DNA of 64,000 bases from Rhodobacteraceae bacterium UBA6796 (lineage in GTDB: Bacteria; Pseudomonadota; Alphaproteobacteria; Rhodobacterales; Rhodobacteraceae), in assembly GCA_002452815.1 (NCBI GenBank), contig DKFM01000015.1:93799-157798 (forward strand), given 5' to 3'. Shown here piece by piece: positions 1 to 8,989 of the stretch. How positions within the stretch are numbered: position 1 is the first letter of the stretch; every line of letters begins with the position of its first letter. A program made the translations under genes and the position numbers. The notes beneath the pieces were generated by a model. The model saw nothing but the letters and a program-made list of their open reading frames with translations, was not told the DNA's origin and did not search any database.

Positions 1-366
1 GTAGGTCGTGATCGCCGCATCGTTGTTGTAATGCAGCCGGTCGCAGCCAGAACTTTCCATGAGTTTCAGCAGCTGATTGACCGAGGACACGATGTCCAAC
101 ACGCTAGCGCGCATCTCGATCCGGGTTTCCGCCGTGCCTTCCGCGGTCAGCGGGTTGTAGATCTCTACCTTCAGCCGGGGTCTGAACTGGGCGCTGCCGA
201 CGCTGTTGGACATGGTGATATCCGAACGCCGCCCATAAAAGGAAAATCCGCCGCAGGTGCCGTAACCGGGGTCCTCCCAAGGTTCGACGCGCGAGGATGC
301 CCCGGCTAGCCCGGGCAGGCAGGCGGCCAGCAACAGTGCAATGAAGCGGCGAGTTGGAATTTTCAT
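1..366 (-). CDS. Partial secreted hypothetical protein (N-terminal 122 codons)
   Basis: The reading frame is open from an ATG at 366 down to the window edge, so the C-terminus is missing. The first 20 or so residues form a typical Sec signal peptide: basic MKIPTRR, a hydrophobic LLLAA core and a small-residue cleavage site near GLAGA. The mature part is cysteine-containing (GYGTCGGFSFYG, SGCDRLHY) and would be periplasmic or secreted. I do not recognise a family. No partner gene is visible on its 5' side except the divergent spacer before the SnoaL-like gene, which reads in the same direction but is separated by a hairpin-rich gap. The gene is plausible from the signal peptide and codon use, but its function is unknown. 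Confidence 0.65.
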   Translation of the reverse strand, partial: MKIPTRRFIALLLAACLPGLAGASSRVEPWEDPGYGTCGGFSFYGRRSDITMSNSVGSAQFRPRLKVEIYNPLTAEGTAETRIEMRASVLDIVSSVNQLLKLMESSGCDRLHYNNDAAITTY

Positions 367-544
367 GGCCAGCACGCAACCTGAAATCATCGACGGGCCT
401 GACCGAGCCTAGCGGCAAATGGCCTTTGAAGCGACGAAAAATCGGCCCGACCGCGTCTTTGACCTGACCGCGTGCGGGTTTTGGACGAAATTCAATCGGT
501 TGCACGGCATGCGGGCACCCCGGAAAGGGGGGCGCCTTTTCACT

Positions 545-591
545 TTGGCCCAAATATCCCGGGGGAGGGCGCAGCCCGGGGGCAGAGCCCC
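545..591 (-). terminator. Hairpin-rich end of the SnoaL-like gene, with an ATATTT repeat arm
   Basis: Two short GC hairpins (GGGC-GCA-GCCC at 567-577 and GGGGC-AGA-GCCCC at 579-591) lie exactly at the 3' end of the minus-strand gene. Next to them is a CAAATATCCC-GGGGGAGG arm that resembles one arm of the palindrome at 5122-5186. There is no clear T-run, so terminator function is only inferred. Confidence 0.35.
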
Positions 592-980
592 TAGGCCTCG
601 ACCACGAATTGCGCCGCCACGATCTGCCAGCCCGTCGGGCTCAGCGCCAGCGTAGCGCAGAACACCGCGCCGATCCGCCCCGCGTCAGAGCCGTCGGCAT
701 GCACGATCCCCGTCAACACGAAGCGTTGCAGCAGCACGCAGGCTTCTGCGCCGATCGGGCGGATCCGGGTTTTCCCGGTGACCAGCCGGGCGCGCGCGAA
801 GGCGCCGGCCAATTCGCCCGCCAGCACTTCGGCGATTTCGGTGCGGCCCTCGGCCACGCCGCCGGTGAGGCTCAGGAAATCGGCGTCCTCGGCGAAAAAA
901 CCGGCCAGCGCGCGGGCGTCATGCGCGCCCCAGGCGACGGCAAAGGCACGCGGCAGATCGGCGGGGGTGGCCAGGCTCAT
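591..980 (-). CDS. SnoaL-like / DUF4440 family protein (SgcJ/EcaC type)
   Basis: This 129-residue protein has the features of the NTF2-like cone fold used by SgcJ/EcaC and DUF4440 proteins: an N-terminal helix with FAVAWGAHDARALAGFFAEDADF, a GRTEIAEVL segment, and C-terminal beta strands ending WQIVAAQFV. The family contains small steroid-isomerase-like enzymes and many proteins of unknown substrate. It overlaps the upstream flavoprotein gene by four bases (ATGA), so the two are translationally coupled and probably co-transcribed. A functional tie to the oxidase is inferred only from this coupling. Confidence 0.8.
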   Translation of the reverse strand: MSLATPADLPRAFAVAWGAHDARALAGFFAEDADFLSLTGGVAEGRTEIAEVLAGELAGAFARARLVTGKTRIRPIGAEACVLLQRFVLTGIVHADGSDAGRIGAVFCATLALSPTGWQIVAAQFVVEA

Positions 981-2362
981 GCGTCGTCTCCGGGTTGCGG
1001 TACCAGTTTGCCGGGATTGAGGATACCCTGCGGATCGAGCGCGGCCTTGATCGCGCCCATCACCTGCCAGCCTTGCCCGTGTTCCGCGGCCATCAGCCCG
1101 CGCTTGCCCAGCCCGATCCCGTGTTCGCCGGTAATCGTGCCGCCCATCGCCAGCGCGCGTTCGGCCATCTTGCCCGCCACCCGCTTGGCGCGGGCAAATT
1201 CGTCGGGGTCATTGCGATCCAGCAGCAGGATCGCGTGGAAATTGCCGTCGCCGACATGGCCCAGTATCGGCCCGGTCAGCCCCTCGGAGGCGATGTCGGC
1301 GCGGGTCTGCGCCACCGCTTCGGCCAGGCGCGAGATCGGCACGCAGATGTCGGTCACCAGACCCATGCAGCCCGGGCGCGCAGCCAGACACGAGGTATAG
1401 GCGGCATGGCGCATCTTCCACAGCCGGTTGCGGTCTTCGGTGCTGGTGGCCCACTGGAAATCGGCGCCGCCCATTTCGGTCACCACCTCGCCGAACCGGC
1501 GGCTGTCTTCGGCCACGCCCGCTTCCGATCCGTGAAACTCGATCAGCAGATGCGGTTTTTCGGGCATATGGGCGTCATTCGCGGCGTTGAAAACGCGCGC
1601 GACCGCCTCGTCGACGAATTCGATCCGGGCCATTGGAATGCCCATCTGGATCGTCAGCTGAACGGTCTCGACCGCGGCTTCCAACGTGTCGAAGGCGCAG
1701 ACGGCGGAACTCACCGCCTCGGGCTGGCCATGCAGGCGCAGCGTCAGTTCGGTGATGATGCCCAAGGTGCCCTCGGAGCCGATCATCAGCGCGGTCAGGT
1801 CATAGCCGCTGGCCGACTTCGCCGCGCGCGATCCGGTGCGGATGATCCGGCCATCGGCCAGCACCACCTCCAGCGCTGCGACATTATCACGCATCGAACC
1901 GTAGCGCACCGTCGTGGTGCCCGACGCGCGGGTCGCGGCCATGCCGCCCAGGCTTGCATTCGCGCCCGGATCAACCGGAAAGAACAGCCCCGTCGCGCGC
2001 AGATCGTGGTTCAGCGCCTCGCGCGTGACGCCGGGCTGCACCACCGCCAGACGGTCCTCGGCCAGCACGTCAAGCACCGCATTCATCCGGCTGGTGTTCA
2101 GGCACAGCCCGCCCTGCGCGGCCAGCGCGTGCCCTTCCAGCGACGTGCCCGTGCCCCAGGCCACCAAGGGCATTTGATGCGCCGCACAGATCCTGACGAT
2201 TGCGCTGACCTCGGCCGTCGTCTCGGGCCAGGCCACCGCATCGGGGGGCGTCGGTGCAAACCAGGTTTCGGACTGGCCGTGCAGGTCGCGTTCAGCCTGG
2301 GTGCGGCTCAGCCGCGGGCCGAGCAGGGTGGCAAGTTCGGCAAGCGCCTGTTCGTGGGCCAT
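977..2362 (-). CDS. FAD-binding oxidoreductase, D-lactate dehydrogenase / glycolate oxidase GlcD type
   Basis: The protein belongs to the FAD-linked oxidase family that oxidises 2-hydroxy acids such as D-lactate or glycolate. The PCMH FAD domain is seen in the N-terminal half (GTGTSLEGHA, VDPGANASLGGMAATRASGT, MIGSEGTLGIIT). The C-terminal cap carries the conserved metal/substrate motifs GHVGDGNFHAI and TGEHGIGLGKR and the terminal GILNPGKLVP. I chose the ATG at 2362 because a GGAG lies about seven bases upstream. The frame stays open to a TTG at 2386 (469 residues). A single polypeptide with both domains and no iron-sulfur domain is closer to cytochrome-type D-lactate dehydrogenase than to the three-subunit glycolate oxidase. 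The exact substrate cannot be told from sequence. Confidence 0.9.
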   Translation of the reverse strand: MAHEQALAELATLLGPRLSRTQAERDLHGQSETWFAPTPPDAVAWPETTAEVSAIVRICAAHQMPLVAWGTGTSLEGHALAAQGGLCLNTSRMNAVLDVLAEDRLAVVQPGVTREALNHDLRATGLFFPVDPGANASLGGMAATRASGTTTVRYGSMRDNVAALEVVLADGRIIRTGSRAAKSASGYDLTALMIGSEGTLGIITELTLRLHGQPEAVSSAVCAFDTLEAAVETVQLTIQMGIPMARIEFVDEAVARVFNAANDAHMPEKPHLLIEFHGSEAGVAEDSRRFGEVVTEMGGADFQWATSTEDRNRLWKMRHAAYTSCLAARPGCMGLVTDICVPISRLAEAVAQTRADIASEGLTGPILGHVGDGNFHAILLLDRNDPDEFARAKRVAGKMAERALAMGGTITGEHGIGLGKRGLMAAEHGQGWQVMGAIKAALDPQGILNPGKLVPQPGDDA

Positions 2363-2539
2363 CGTCGTCTCCATCGCTTTGCCCAAGTCTTAGGCGCTTG
2401 TCGCGGCAGGGAAAAGAGGCTGGCCAAATTCAGGCAACTTGTTGCTAATCAAGGTTGCATAGGGCCATGTGGTTTATGGAGCCTTCACGGAACGGTGCCA
2501 TAGAGGGGCGCTGAACCGTGCAACCTAAGGAGTATACAG

Positions 2540-3928
2540 ATGATTTTCGAAAACCGGATGTGGGAGGAGCTGCAACCGGGAATGAGTGCAGAGCTGAAAA
2601 GACTGTGCACCGCCGACGATTTCTATGTTTTCGCCGCCGCTTCGGGCAACCATAACCCGGTTCACCTGGAAGCAGAGGATGGCGACGGGGATGGCGTGCG
2701 GGAGGCCGTCGCCCCGGGGATGTTCGTGGCCTCGCTGATCACTGCCGTTCTGGGCAATGTCTTGCCGGGTCCGGGCACGCTCTATCGTGCGCAAAGCCTG
2801 AAGTTCCACGCCCGTGCCAAAGCGGGCGAAGAGATTTGCGCCCGTGTCACGGTGACCGAAAAACTGCCCGATAACGTGGTGCGGCTGTCGGCCGAGGTGC
2901 GGCGCGTGGGGGATGATGCGCTGATCGTCGAGGGCAGCGCCGAGGTCGAGGCGCCCAAGCGCCACATGCGCTTTGACGCGCTGGAGGTGCCCGGGCTGAT
3001 CTCGCAGCGGCACCGCCATTTCGAAATGCTGCTGGAACAGGCCGAGAAACTGCCCGCGCTGAGCACCGCGGTGGTCTGCCCCGAGGCCGATCACGCGCTG
3101 GACGGGGCGCTGGTGGCCGCCGAACACGGGATCATCACGCCGATCCTGATCGGCGATCCCGCCAAGATTGCGCAGGCGGCCAAGGATGTCGGCAAATCGC
3201 TGGAAGGCTACGAACTGCTGCCCGCGATGAGCGGCCGCGAGGCGGCACGTCTTGCCGTGGATCTGGTCAATCAGGGCCGGGCGCAGGCGATCATGAAGGG
3301 CCATCTGCACACCGACGATCTGCTCAAGCCGATGCTCGACAAGCAGACCGGTCTGCGGATCGGACGCCGTTTCACCCATATCTTCGTGATGGACGTGCCC
3401 GGTGTCAGCCATCCGCTGCTGGTGACCGATGCCGCGATCAACATCGCGCCCGATCTGGAAACCAAGATGGACATCGTGCAAAACGCGATCGACCTTGCGA
3501 TCTCGATCGGCATCGCGGTGCCCAAGGTCGGCGTGCTGTCGGCGGTGGAAACCGTGAACCCGGCGATCCCCTCGTCGATCGACGCGGCGCTGCTGTCGAA
3601 AATGGCCGAGCGCGGCCAGATCAAGGGCGGTGTCGTTGATGGCCCGCTGGCGATGGATAACGCGGTCGATATTGGCGCCGCGCGCACCAAGGGACTGCGC
3701 GGCGAGGTTGCGGGCCATGCCGAGGTTCTGGTGGTGCCCGGGATCGACGCGGGCAACATGCTGGCCAAGCAACTGGCCTATATCAGCCACGCCGAAGGCG
3801 CGGGGCTGGTGCTGGGCGCCAAGGTGCCGGTGATCCTGAACTCGCGCTCCGACAGTTCGATGGCGCGTCTTGCCTCGGCGGCGGTGGCGGCGATTCACCA
3901 TAACCGGGTGAACGGGGGCAAGGCATGA
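2540..3928 (+). CDS. Bifunctional MaoC-like dehydratase / phosphate acyltransferase
   Basis: Two domains are fused in 462 residues. Residues about 1-140 are a MaoC hot-dog domain (FAAASGNHNPVHLE, GMFVASLITAVLG). Residues about 165-460 are a phosphate acetyl/butyryl transferase domain (IMKGHLHTDDLLKP, TDAAINIAPDLETK, GPLAMDNAVDIGAA, NSRSDSSMARLAS). The transferase moves an acyl group between CoA and phosphate, and acetate kinase, encoded immediately downstream with a four-base overlap, would convert the acyl phosphate to acid plus ATP. An AAGGAG ribosome site at 2526-2531 supports the ATG at 2540. Fusions of this kind are common in Rhodobacteraceae. Whether the preferred acyl group is acetyl or a longer chain is open; the MaoC domain hints at a hydroxyacyl/enoyl-CoA context. 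Confidence 0.93.
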   Translation: MIFENRMWEELQPGMSAELKRLCTADDFYVFAAASGNHNPVHLEAEDGDGDGVREAVAPGMFVASLITAVLGNVLPGPGTLYRAQSLKFHARAKAGEEICARVTVTEKLPDNVVRLSAEVRRVGDDALIVEGSAEVEAPKRHMRFDALEVPGLISQRHRHFEMLLEQAEKLPALSTAVVCPEADHALDGALVAAEHGIITPILIGDPAKIAQAAKDVGKSLEGYELLPAMSGREAARLAVDLVNQGRAQAIMKGHLHTDDLLKPMLDKQTGLRIGRRFTHIFVMDVPGVSHPLLVTDAAINIAPDLETKMDIVQNAIDLAISIGIAVPKVGVLSAVETVNPAIPSSIDAALLSKMAERGQIKGGVVDGPLAMDNAVDIGAARTKGLRGEVAGHAEVLVVPGIDAGNMLAKQLAYISHAEGAGLVLGAKVPVILNSRSDSSMARLASAAVAAIHHNRVNGGKA

Positions 3929-5094
3929 CCCGCGCGATCCTGACGCTGAATTCGGGCAGCTCCTCGCTCAAGCTGGGGCTGTTCGGGGAAGACCTGGAAA
4001 CCCTGGCCATGGGGCACGTCGACCGGATCGGTCGGCGCGAGGCGGCGATGAAGATCCGCGATGCCGTGGGGCGCGACCTGCCGATGCCGGAAACCGCGCC
4101 GGCGGCCTTCGCCACCAACGGCGCGGCGCTGAAAACCGCGCTCGAGGTGTTCGAGGCCGATTTTCCGGGCCTCGAGGTGGTGGCGGTCGGGCACCGGGTG
4201 GTGCATGGGGGCGTCAAGCACGCGGCCCCCGTGCGGCTGACCGAGGCGCTGATGAAAGAACTGGCACAGCTGGCCCCCTTCGCACCGCTGCACCAGCCGC
4301 ACAACCTGGCGGGCGTGCGCGCTGCGGTCGATGCCTTTCCGGGCGTGCCGAACATCGCCTGTTTCGACACGGCGTTTCACCGCAACCACCCGTTCGTGAA
4401 CGACACCTTCGCCCTGCCGCGCAGCTATTACGAGAAAGGTGTGCGGCGCTATGGTTTCCACGGGCTGAGCTATGACTACATCGCGGGCGAGCTGGCCGCC
4501 AGCGACCCGGACCTGCATGCGGGCCGCGTGGTGGTGGCGCATCTGGGGTCGGGCGCGTCGATGTGCGCGCTGCGCGGCGGGCAGTCGATTGCCTCGTCGA
4601 TGGGCTTCTCGGCGCTCGACGGCTTGCCGATGGGCACCCGCACCGGGCAACTCGATCCCGGTGTTCTGCTCTATCTGATGGATCAGGAAGGCATGTCGAG
4701 CCATGACATCACCGAACTTCTGTACAAGAAGTCCGGGCTTCTGGGGATGTCGGGCGTGTCCAACGACATGCGCACGCTGGAGCAATCCGACAATCCGCAC
4801 GCGGCCGAGGCGATCGACTATTTCACCTTCCGTATCCGGCGCGAACTCGGCGCGCTGGCGGCGGCGTTGGGGGGGCTTGATGCGCTGGTCTTCTGCGGCG
4901 GCATCGGGGAAAACTCGGCCCATATCCGCGCCCGCGTCTGCGAGGGGATGGACTGGTTCGGCGTCGCCGTCGACCCCGAAAAGAACGCGGCCAACGCGCG
5001 CCACATCGGTGCGGGCAAGGTCGAGGTGATGGTGATTCCGACCAATGAGGAAATCGTCATCGCGCGCGCGGCCAAGGCGTTTCTGGACGCCTGA
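3925..5094 (+). CDS. ackA: Acetate/propionate kinase
   Basis: This 389-residue protein has the ASKHA-fold signature of acetate kinases: phosphate-binding LNSGSSSLKLGLF at the N-terminus, HLGSGASM, GTRTGQLDPGVL and CGGIGENSA near the C-terminus. It interconverts acetyl (or propionyl) phosphate plus ADP with the acid plus ATP in the cytoplasm. Its ATG overlaps the stop of the MaoC-PTA fusion (ATGA), so the two form one translational unit for the PTA-AckA pathway. Length is slightly short for AckA (about 400) but all signature motifs are present. Confidence 0.95.
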   Translation: MTRAILTLNSGSSSLKLGLFGEDLETLAMGHVDRIGRREAAMKIRDAVGRDLPMPETAPAAFATNGAALKTALEVFEADFPGLEVVAVGHRVVHGGVKHAAPVRLTEALMKELAQLAPFAPLHQPHNLAGVRAAVDAFPGVPNIACFDTAFHRNHPFVNDTFALPRSYYEKGVRRYGFHGLSYDYIAGELAASDPDLHAGRVVVAHLGSGASMCALRGGQSIASSMGFSALDGLPMGTRTGQLDPGVLLYLMDQEGMSSHDITELLYKKSGLLGMSGVSNDMRTLEQSDNPHAAEAIDYFTFRIRRELGALAAALGGLDALVFCGGIGENSAHIRARVCEGMDWFGVAVDPEKNAANARHIGAGKVEVMVIPTNEEIVIARAAKAFLDA

Positions 5095-5121
5095 GGTCGC
5101 GCGAATGGCCGGTGCGGATGC

Positions 5122-5186
5122 CTCCGGCGGGGATATTTGAGCCAGCGAGAAATCACAGTCTCTCTGGCCAAATATCCCCCGCGGAG
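5122..5186. terminator. Bidirectional palindrome between convergent genes
   Basis: Two inverted arms (5122-5144 and 5165-5186) share the core CTCCG-GGGGATATTT and end in GCCA/TGGC. They lie between the plus-strand ackA and the minus-strand peptidase gene, which converge here. The position and symmetry fit a bidirectional terminator or a dispersed intergenic palindrome; one arm-like copy also lies near 551-566. There is no classical T-run. Confidence 0.5.
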
Positions 5187-5216
5187 CGTCCGCCCCCTCC
5201 GCGGGCGCTGGCCGGA

Positions 5217-7019
5217 TTACAGGGGGGCGCAGGCGGCGTGCAGCCAGTCGCGGGCGGGCGTGCTCAGATGCGGGGCGAGGCGGGCCGCGACCTCGGCGTG
5301 ATAGGCGTTCAGCCAGTCGCGTTCGCCCGGGCCAAGAAGGGCCGTCTCGATCAGGCGACGGTCGATGGGCACCCAGGTCAGGGTGCGGAAGGCCAGTTGA
5401 TCGCGGCCGTCGCCCATCGCAGGCGCGGGGATCACCAGCACCAGATTTTCGATGCGGATGCCGAAGGCGCCTTCGCGGTAATAGCCGGGCTCGTTCGACA
5501 GGATCATTCCGGGCTGCAAGGGCACGTCAGAGACGCGCGAGATCCGCGCAGGGCCCTCGTGCACGCAGAGCGCCGCGCCCACGCCATGCCCGGTGCCGTG
5601 GTCGTAATCCTGCCCCGCCATCCACAGCGGCGCGCGCGCGAGCGCATCCAGGTCGCGCCCGGCCAGTCCACGCGGCCAGCGGGCGCGCGACACTGCGATC
5701 ATGCCTTGCAGCACCCGGGTGAAGGGCGCGCGGGCGTCCTCGGGCACCGGGCCCACGGCGACGGTGCGGGTGATATCGGTGGTGCCATCGACATATTGCC
5801 CGCCGGAATCTACCAGCAAAATCTCGCCCGGCGTGACGGGGCGGTTGCTGGCCTCGGTCACGCGGTAATGCACGATGGCGCCGTTGGGCCCCGCGCCGCA
5901 GATCGTGTCGAAGCTGATTTCGGTCAGCGCATTGGTGGCGCGCCGGAACCCTTCCAGCGCGGTGACCACGGCGATTTCGGTCAGCTGTCCCTTGGGCGCC
6001 TCGGCGTCGAGCCAGGCCAGAAATTCCACCATCGCCACCGCGTCGCGGTGATGCGCGGCCTCCATCCCGGCCACTTCGGCGGGGTTCTTGCAGGCTTTGG
6101 GCAGGATGCAGGGATCTTCGGCCCAGAGGATCGCGGTCCCTTCCTCGGTCAGTTCACGCGCGACCTGCACGGGGGCCGAGGCGGGATCGACCTGCACCGG
6201 TCCGCTCAGGCTGCGCAGGCCGGGCGCGAAGGCGGCGGGCGGGCGCAGGGTAATCTCGGGGCCCAGACAGGCGCGCAACTCGGCGGAGAATTTCGCGGGC
6301 TCGGCATAAAGCGTCAGATGGCCGGTGTCGTGCAGCACGGCAAAGCCCTGCACCAGCGGATTGCGCGGAATGTCGGCGCCGCGGATGTTCAGCAGCCAGC
6401 AGATCGAGTCGGGCAGGGTCAGCACGGCGGCGGCGGCCCCGCGATCGCGCAGACCGGCAGCCAGACGGGCGCGTTTGGCGGCGCTGTCCTCGCCCGCAAA
6501 TTCCGGCGGGTGGATGCGGGCCGGGGCCATCGGCGGGGCCGGGCGGTCGGGCCAGATCGCATCGACCAGATTGGCCGAAGGGATCAACTCGATCCCCGAA
6601 CCATCCAGCGCAGCCTCGATCTCGGTGATTTCCTTGCGGGTGTGCAGCCAGGGGTCATAGCCCACGCGGCCACCGGCGGGCAGGGCCGCGCACAGCCAGG
6701 GGCCGGGTTTGACCTCGGGCCAGTTCACGGGGGTGAACGCGGCCGGGTCGACCTGCGCGCGCACCTGCACGCGGTAGCGGCCATCGACAAAGACCCCCGC
6801 GCGATCCATCAGCGCGATGCAGAACCCCGCCGATCCGGTGAACCCGGTCAGCCATTCCAGACGCGCATCGCATTCGGCGACATATTCGCCCTGATGCGCA
6901 TCGGCGCGCGGCACGATGAAACCCGCAAGCCCCGCCTGCGCCATCGCGCCCCGCAGCGCGGCCAGCCGCGGCGGCCCGTTTTGCGGTTCAGTGCGCGCGG
7001 TGAAATCCTGAAACATCAC
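5217..7019 (-). CDS. Aminopeptidase P family (M24B) Xaa-Pro peptidase
   Basis: At 600 residues this is the long, three-domain form of aminopeptidase P (two creatinase-like N-terminal domains plus a C-terminal pita-bread domain). Metal ligands are visible in the expected order: [17 protein letters not shown] (two Asp), [14 protein letters not shown] (His), NEPGYY (Glu) and FGIRIENLV (Glu). It removes N-terminal residues preceding proline and is cytoplasmic, as no signal peptide is seen. Its ATG overlaps the end of cobT by four bases, so it is translated from the cobT transcript. No link with cobalamin synthesis is known; the pairing may be genomic habit. Confidence 0.92.
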   Translation of the reverse strand: MMFQDFTARTEPQNGPPRLAALRGAMAQAGLAGFIVPRADAHQGEYVAECDARLEWLTGFTGSAGFCIALMDRAGVFVDGRYRVQVRAQVDPAAFTPVNWPEVKPGPWLCAALPAGGRVGYDPWLHTRKEITEIEAALDGSGIELIPSANLVDAIWPDRPAPPMAPARIHPPEFAGEDSAAKRARLAAGLRDRGAAAAVLTLPDSICWLLNIRGADIPRNPLVQGFAVLHDTGHLTLYAEPAKFSAELRACLGPEITLRPPAAFAPGLRSLSGPVQVDPASAPVQVARELTEEGTAILWAEDPCILPKACKNPAEVAGMEAAHHRDAVAMVEFLAWLDAEAPKGQLTEIAVVTALEGFRRATNALTEISFDTICGAGPNGAIVHYRVTEASNRPVTPGEILLVDSGGQYVDGTTDITRTVAVGPVPEDARAPFTRVLQGMIAVSRARWPRGLAGRDLDALARAPLWMAGQDYDHGTGHGVGAALCVHEGPARISRVSDVPLQPGMILSNEPGYYREGAFGIRIENLVLVIPAPAMGDGRDQLAFRTLTWVPIDRRLIETALLGPGERDWLNAYHAEVAARLAPHLSTPARDWLHAACAPL

Positions 7020-8890
7020 ATCGCCTTGCGGATGCCCAGCACGCGGGCGCGGGCGCGCGGGTCGCTGTCGAACAGGCCCGCCAGTTGTTCGGTCATCGCA
7101 CCGGCCAGCTGTTCGACATCGGTGATCGTCACGGCGTGCTGGTAATAGCGCGTCACGTCATGGCCGATGCCGATCGCGATCAATTCCACCGCGCGGCGTT
7201 TTTCCACCATGGCGATCACGTCGCGCAGGTGTTTTTCCAGATAGATCGCGGGGTTGACCGACAGCGTGCTGTCATCCACCGGCGCGCCATCGGAAATCAC
7301 CATCAGGATCTTGCGCGCCTCGGGGCGGGCCATCATCCGCTTGTGCGCCCATTCCAGCGCCTCGCCGTCGATGTTTTCCTTCAGCAGGCCTTCCTTCATC
7401 ATCAGGCCAAGGTTCGCGCGCACCCGCCGCCAGGGCGAATCCGCGCGTTTGTAGATGATGTGGCGCAGGTCGTTCAGGCGGCCGGGTTGCTGCGGGCGGC
7501 CATCGGCCAGCCATTTCTCGCGCGATTGCCCGCCTTTCCAGGCACGGGTGGTGAAGCCCAGAATCTCGACCTTGACCGAGCAGCGTTCCAGCGTGCGGGC
7601 TAGAACATCGGCACAGATCGCGGCAATCGAAATCGGGCGGCCCCGCATCGAGCCCGAATTGTCGATCAGCAGCGTCACCACGGTGTCGCGGAATTCGGTG
7701 TCCTTCTCGACCTTGAAGCTGAGCGGCGTGGTCGGGTTGGCGACCACGCGGGCCAGGCGGCCTGCGTCGAGCATGCCTTCCTCGCGGTCGAATTCCCAGC
7801 TGCGGTTCTGTTGCGCCTGAAGGCGGCGCTGCAGCTTGTTGGCCAGACGGCTGACCGCGCCTTTCAGCGGTTCCAGCTGCTGATCCAGATAGGCGCGCAG
7901 CCGTTCCAGCTCGGCCGGTTCGGCCAGATCCTCGGCGGCGATTTCCTCGTCGAATTCGGTGGTGAAGACCGTGTAGTTCGGATCGGCCAGCGAATGCGGG
8001 GGCGGGGCGGGCGGTTCGTCCGGGGCATCGGCCTGCGGCATGTCGACCTCTTCGCCCATCTCCTGATCGGCAAGGTCATCCATGCTGACCGAGGTCTGCG
8101 ACTGGTCCTGCTGTTCTTCCTGGCTGCGTTCGGGGCTGGCCTCGGACTCGTCGCTTTCGCTTTCGTCGCGGCTTTGTTCGTCGCCCGCCTCGGGATCGTT
8201 CTCGGCGTCTTCGGCGTCGCTTTCGTCGTTCAGCTCTTCATCCGGGTCGTCGCCCAGCTGATCGGCATAACCCAGATCGGCGATCACCTTGCGGGCCATG
8301 CGCGCGAAAGCGGCCTGATCGGCCAGAATATCGCCCAGGTTTTCCAGATCTTCGCCAGCGGTCTGTTCCATGAACGGGCGCCACAGTTCCAGCACATTGG
8401 CGGCCGCGGGCGGCAGTTTGCGCCCCGTCGCCAGTTCGCGCACCAGATAGCCCGCAGCCACCGCCAGCGGCGCATCCTGCTGGCTGCGGATCTGGGCATA
8501 GCCGCGGCGCATCGCCTCGTGCTCGATCTTGGCGTCGATATTGCTGAGCGTGCCGGGCATGTGCCGCGCGCCCAGGGCCTCGCAGCGCGCGGTTTCCATC
8601 GCCTCGTACAGATTGCGCGCCATCTCGCCCGAGGGGGCGTAGCGCGCGGCCATCGCCTCGTCATGGTGGCGTTTACGCAGCGCCAGCGCATCGCCCGTGC
8701 CGCGGGCCAACAGTACTTCGTCGCGGGTCATCCGGCGGCTGACCTGCGGCAGGCGCATGGTGTCGCCCGCCATGCCGGAGGGGTCCACGGAATAGGTGAC
8801 CGTCAGGTCCGGCGCGTCGGCCATCGTCTTGGTGGCTTCGGCAAGGGCCTTCTTGAACGGATCGGCGGGGTTGTCGCTGGGTTTGGTCAT
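7016..8890 (-). CDS. cobT: Aerobic cobaltochelatase subunit CobT
   Basis: CobT is the large AAA+-partner subunit of the CobNST cobaltochelatase that inserts cobalt into hydrogenobyrinate a,c-diamide in aerobic cobalamin synthesis. The 624-residue protein shows the family layout: an alpha-helical N-terminal part, a long acidic Glu/Asp/Ser/Gln linker (about residues 215-300) and a C-terminal von Willebrand A domain with the MIDAS motif [11 protein letters not shown] and downstream ISDGAPVDD. CobS lies about 1 kb upstream on the same strand. CobN is not in the window. It overlaps the M24 peptidase gene by four bases. Confidence 0.96.
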   Translation of the reverse strand: MTKPSDNPADPFKKALAEATKTMADAPDLTVTYSVDPSGMAGDTMRLPQVSRRMTRDEVLLARGTGDALALRKRHHDEAMAARYAPSGEMARNLYEAMETARCEALGARHMPGTLSNIDAKIEHEAMRRGYAQIRSQQDAPLAVAAGYLVRELATGRKLPPAAANVLELWRPFMEQTAGEDLENLGDILADQAAFARMARKVIADLGYADQLGDDPDEELNDESDAEDAENDPEAGDEQSRDESESDESEASPERSQEEQQDQSQTSVSMDDLADQEMGEEVDMPQADAPDEPPAPPPHSLADPNYTVFTTEFDEEIAAEDLAEPAELERLRAYLDQQLEPLKGAVSRLANKLQRRLQAQQNRSWEFDREEGMLDAGRLARVVANPTTPLSFKVEKDTEFRDTVVTLLIDNSGSMRGRPISIAAICADVLARTLERCSVKVEILGFTTRAWKGGQSREKWLADGRPQQPGRLNDLRHIIYKRADSPWRRVRANLGLMMKEGLLKENIDGEALEWAHKRMMARPEARKILMVISDGAPVDDSTLSVNPAIYLEKHLRDVIAMVEKRRAVELIAIGIGHDVTRYYQHAVTITDVEQLAGAMTEQLAGLFDSDPRARARVLGIRKAM

Positions 8891-8989
8891 GGTTCTTTAT
8901 GCGAGGTTTGCCGGGAACGCGAAAGGGGACAAAACGCCATGGCGGCGCGCTGGCGCGCGGATCGCAGGGCGTTGGGCGGCGCTATGGTG

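Noticed and set aside
995..2503. 502-residue plus-strand ORF
   Set aside because: Antisense to the FAD oxidoreductase, with no motif and shadow-type composition.
5112..7145. 677-residue plus-strand ORF
   Set aside because: Entirely antisense to the M24 peptidase gene; Arg/Gly/His-rich composition is typical of GC-rich shadow frames.
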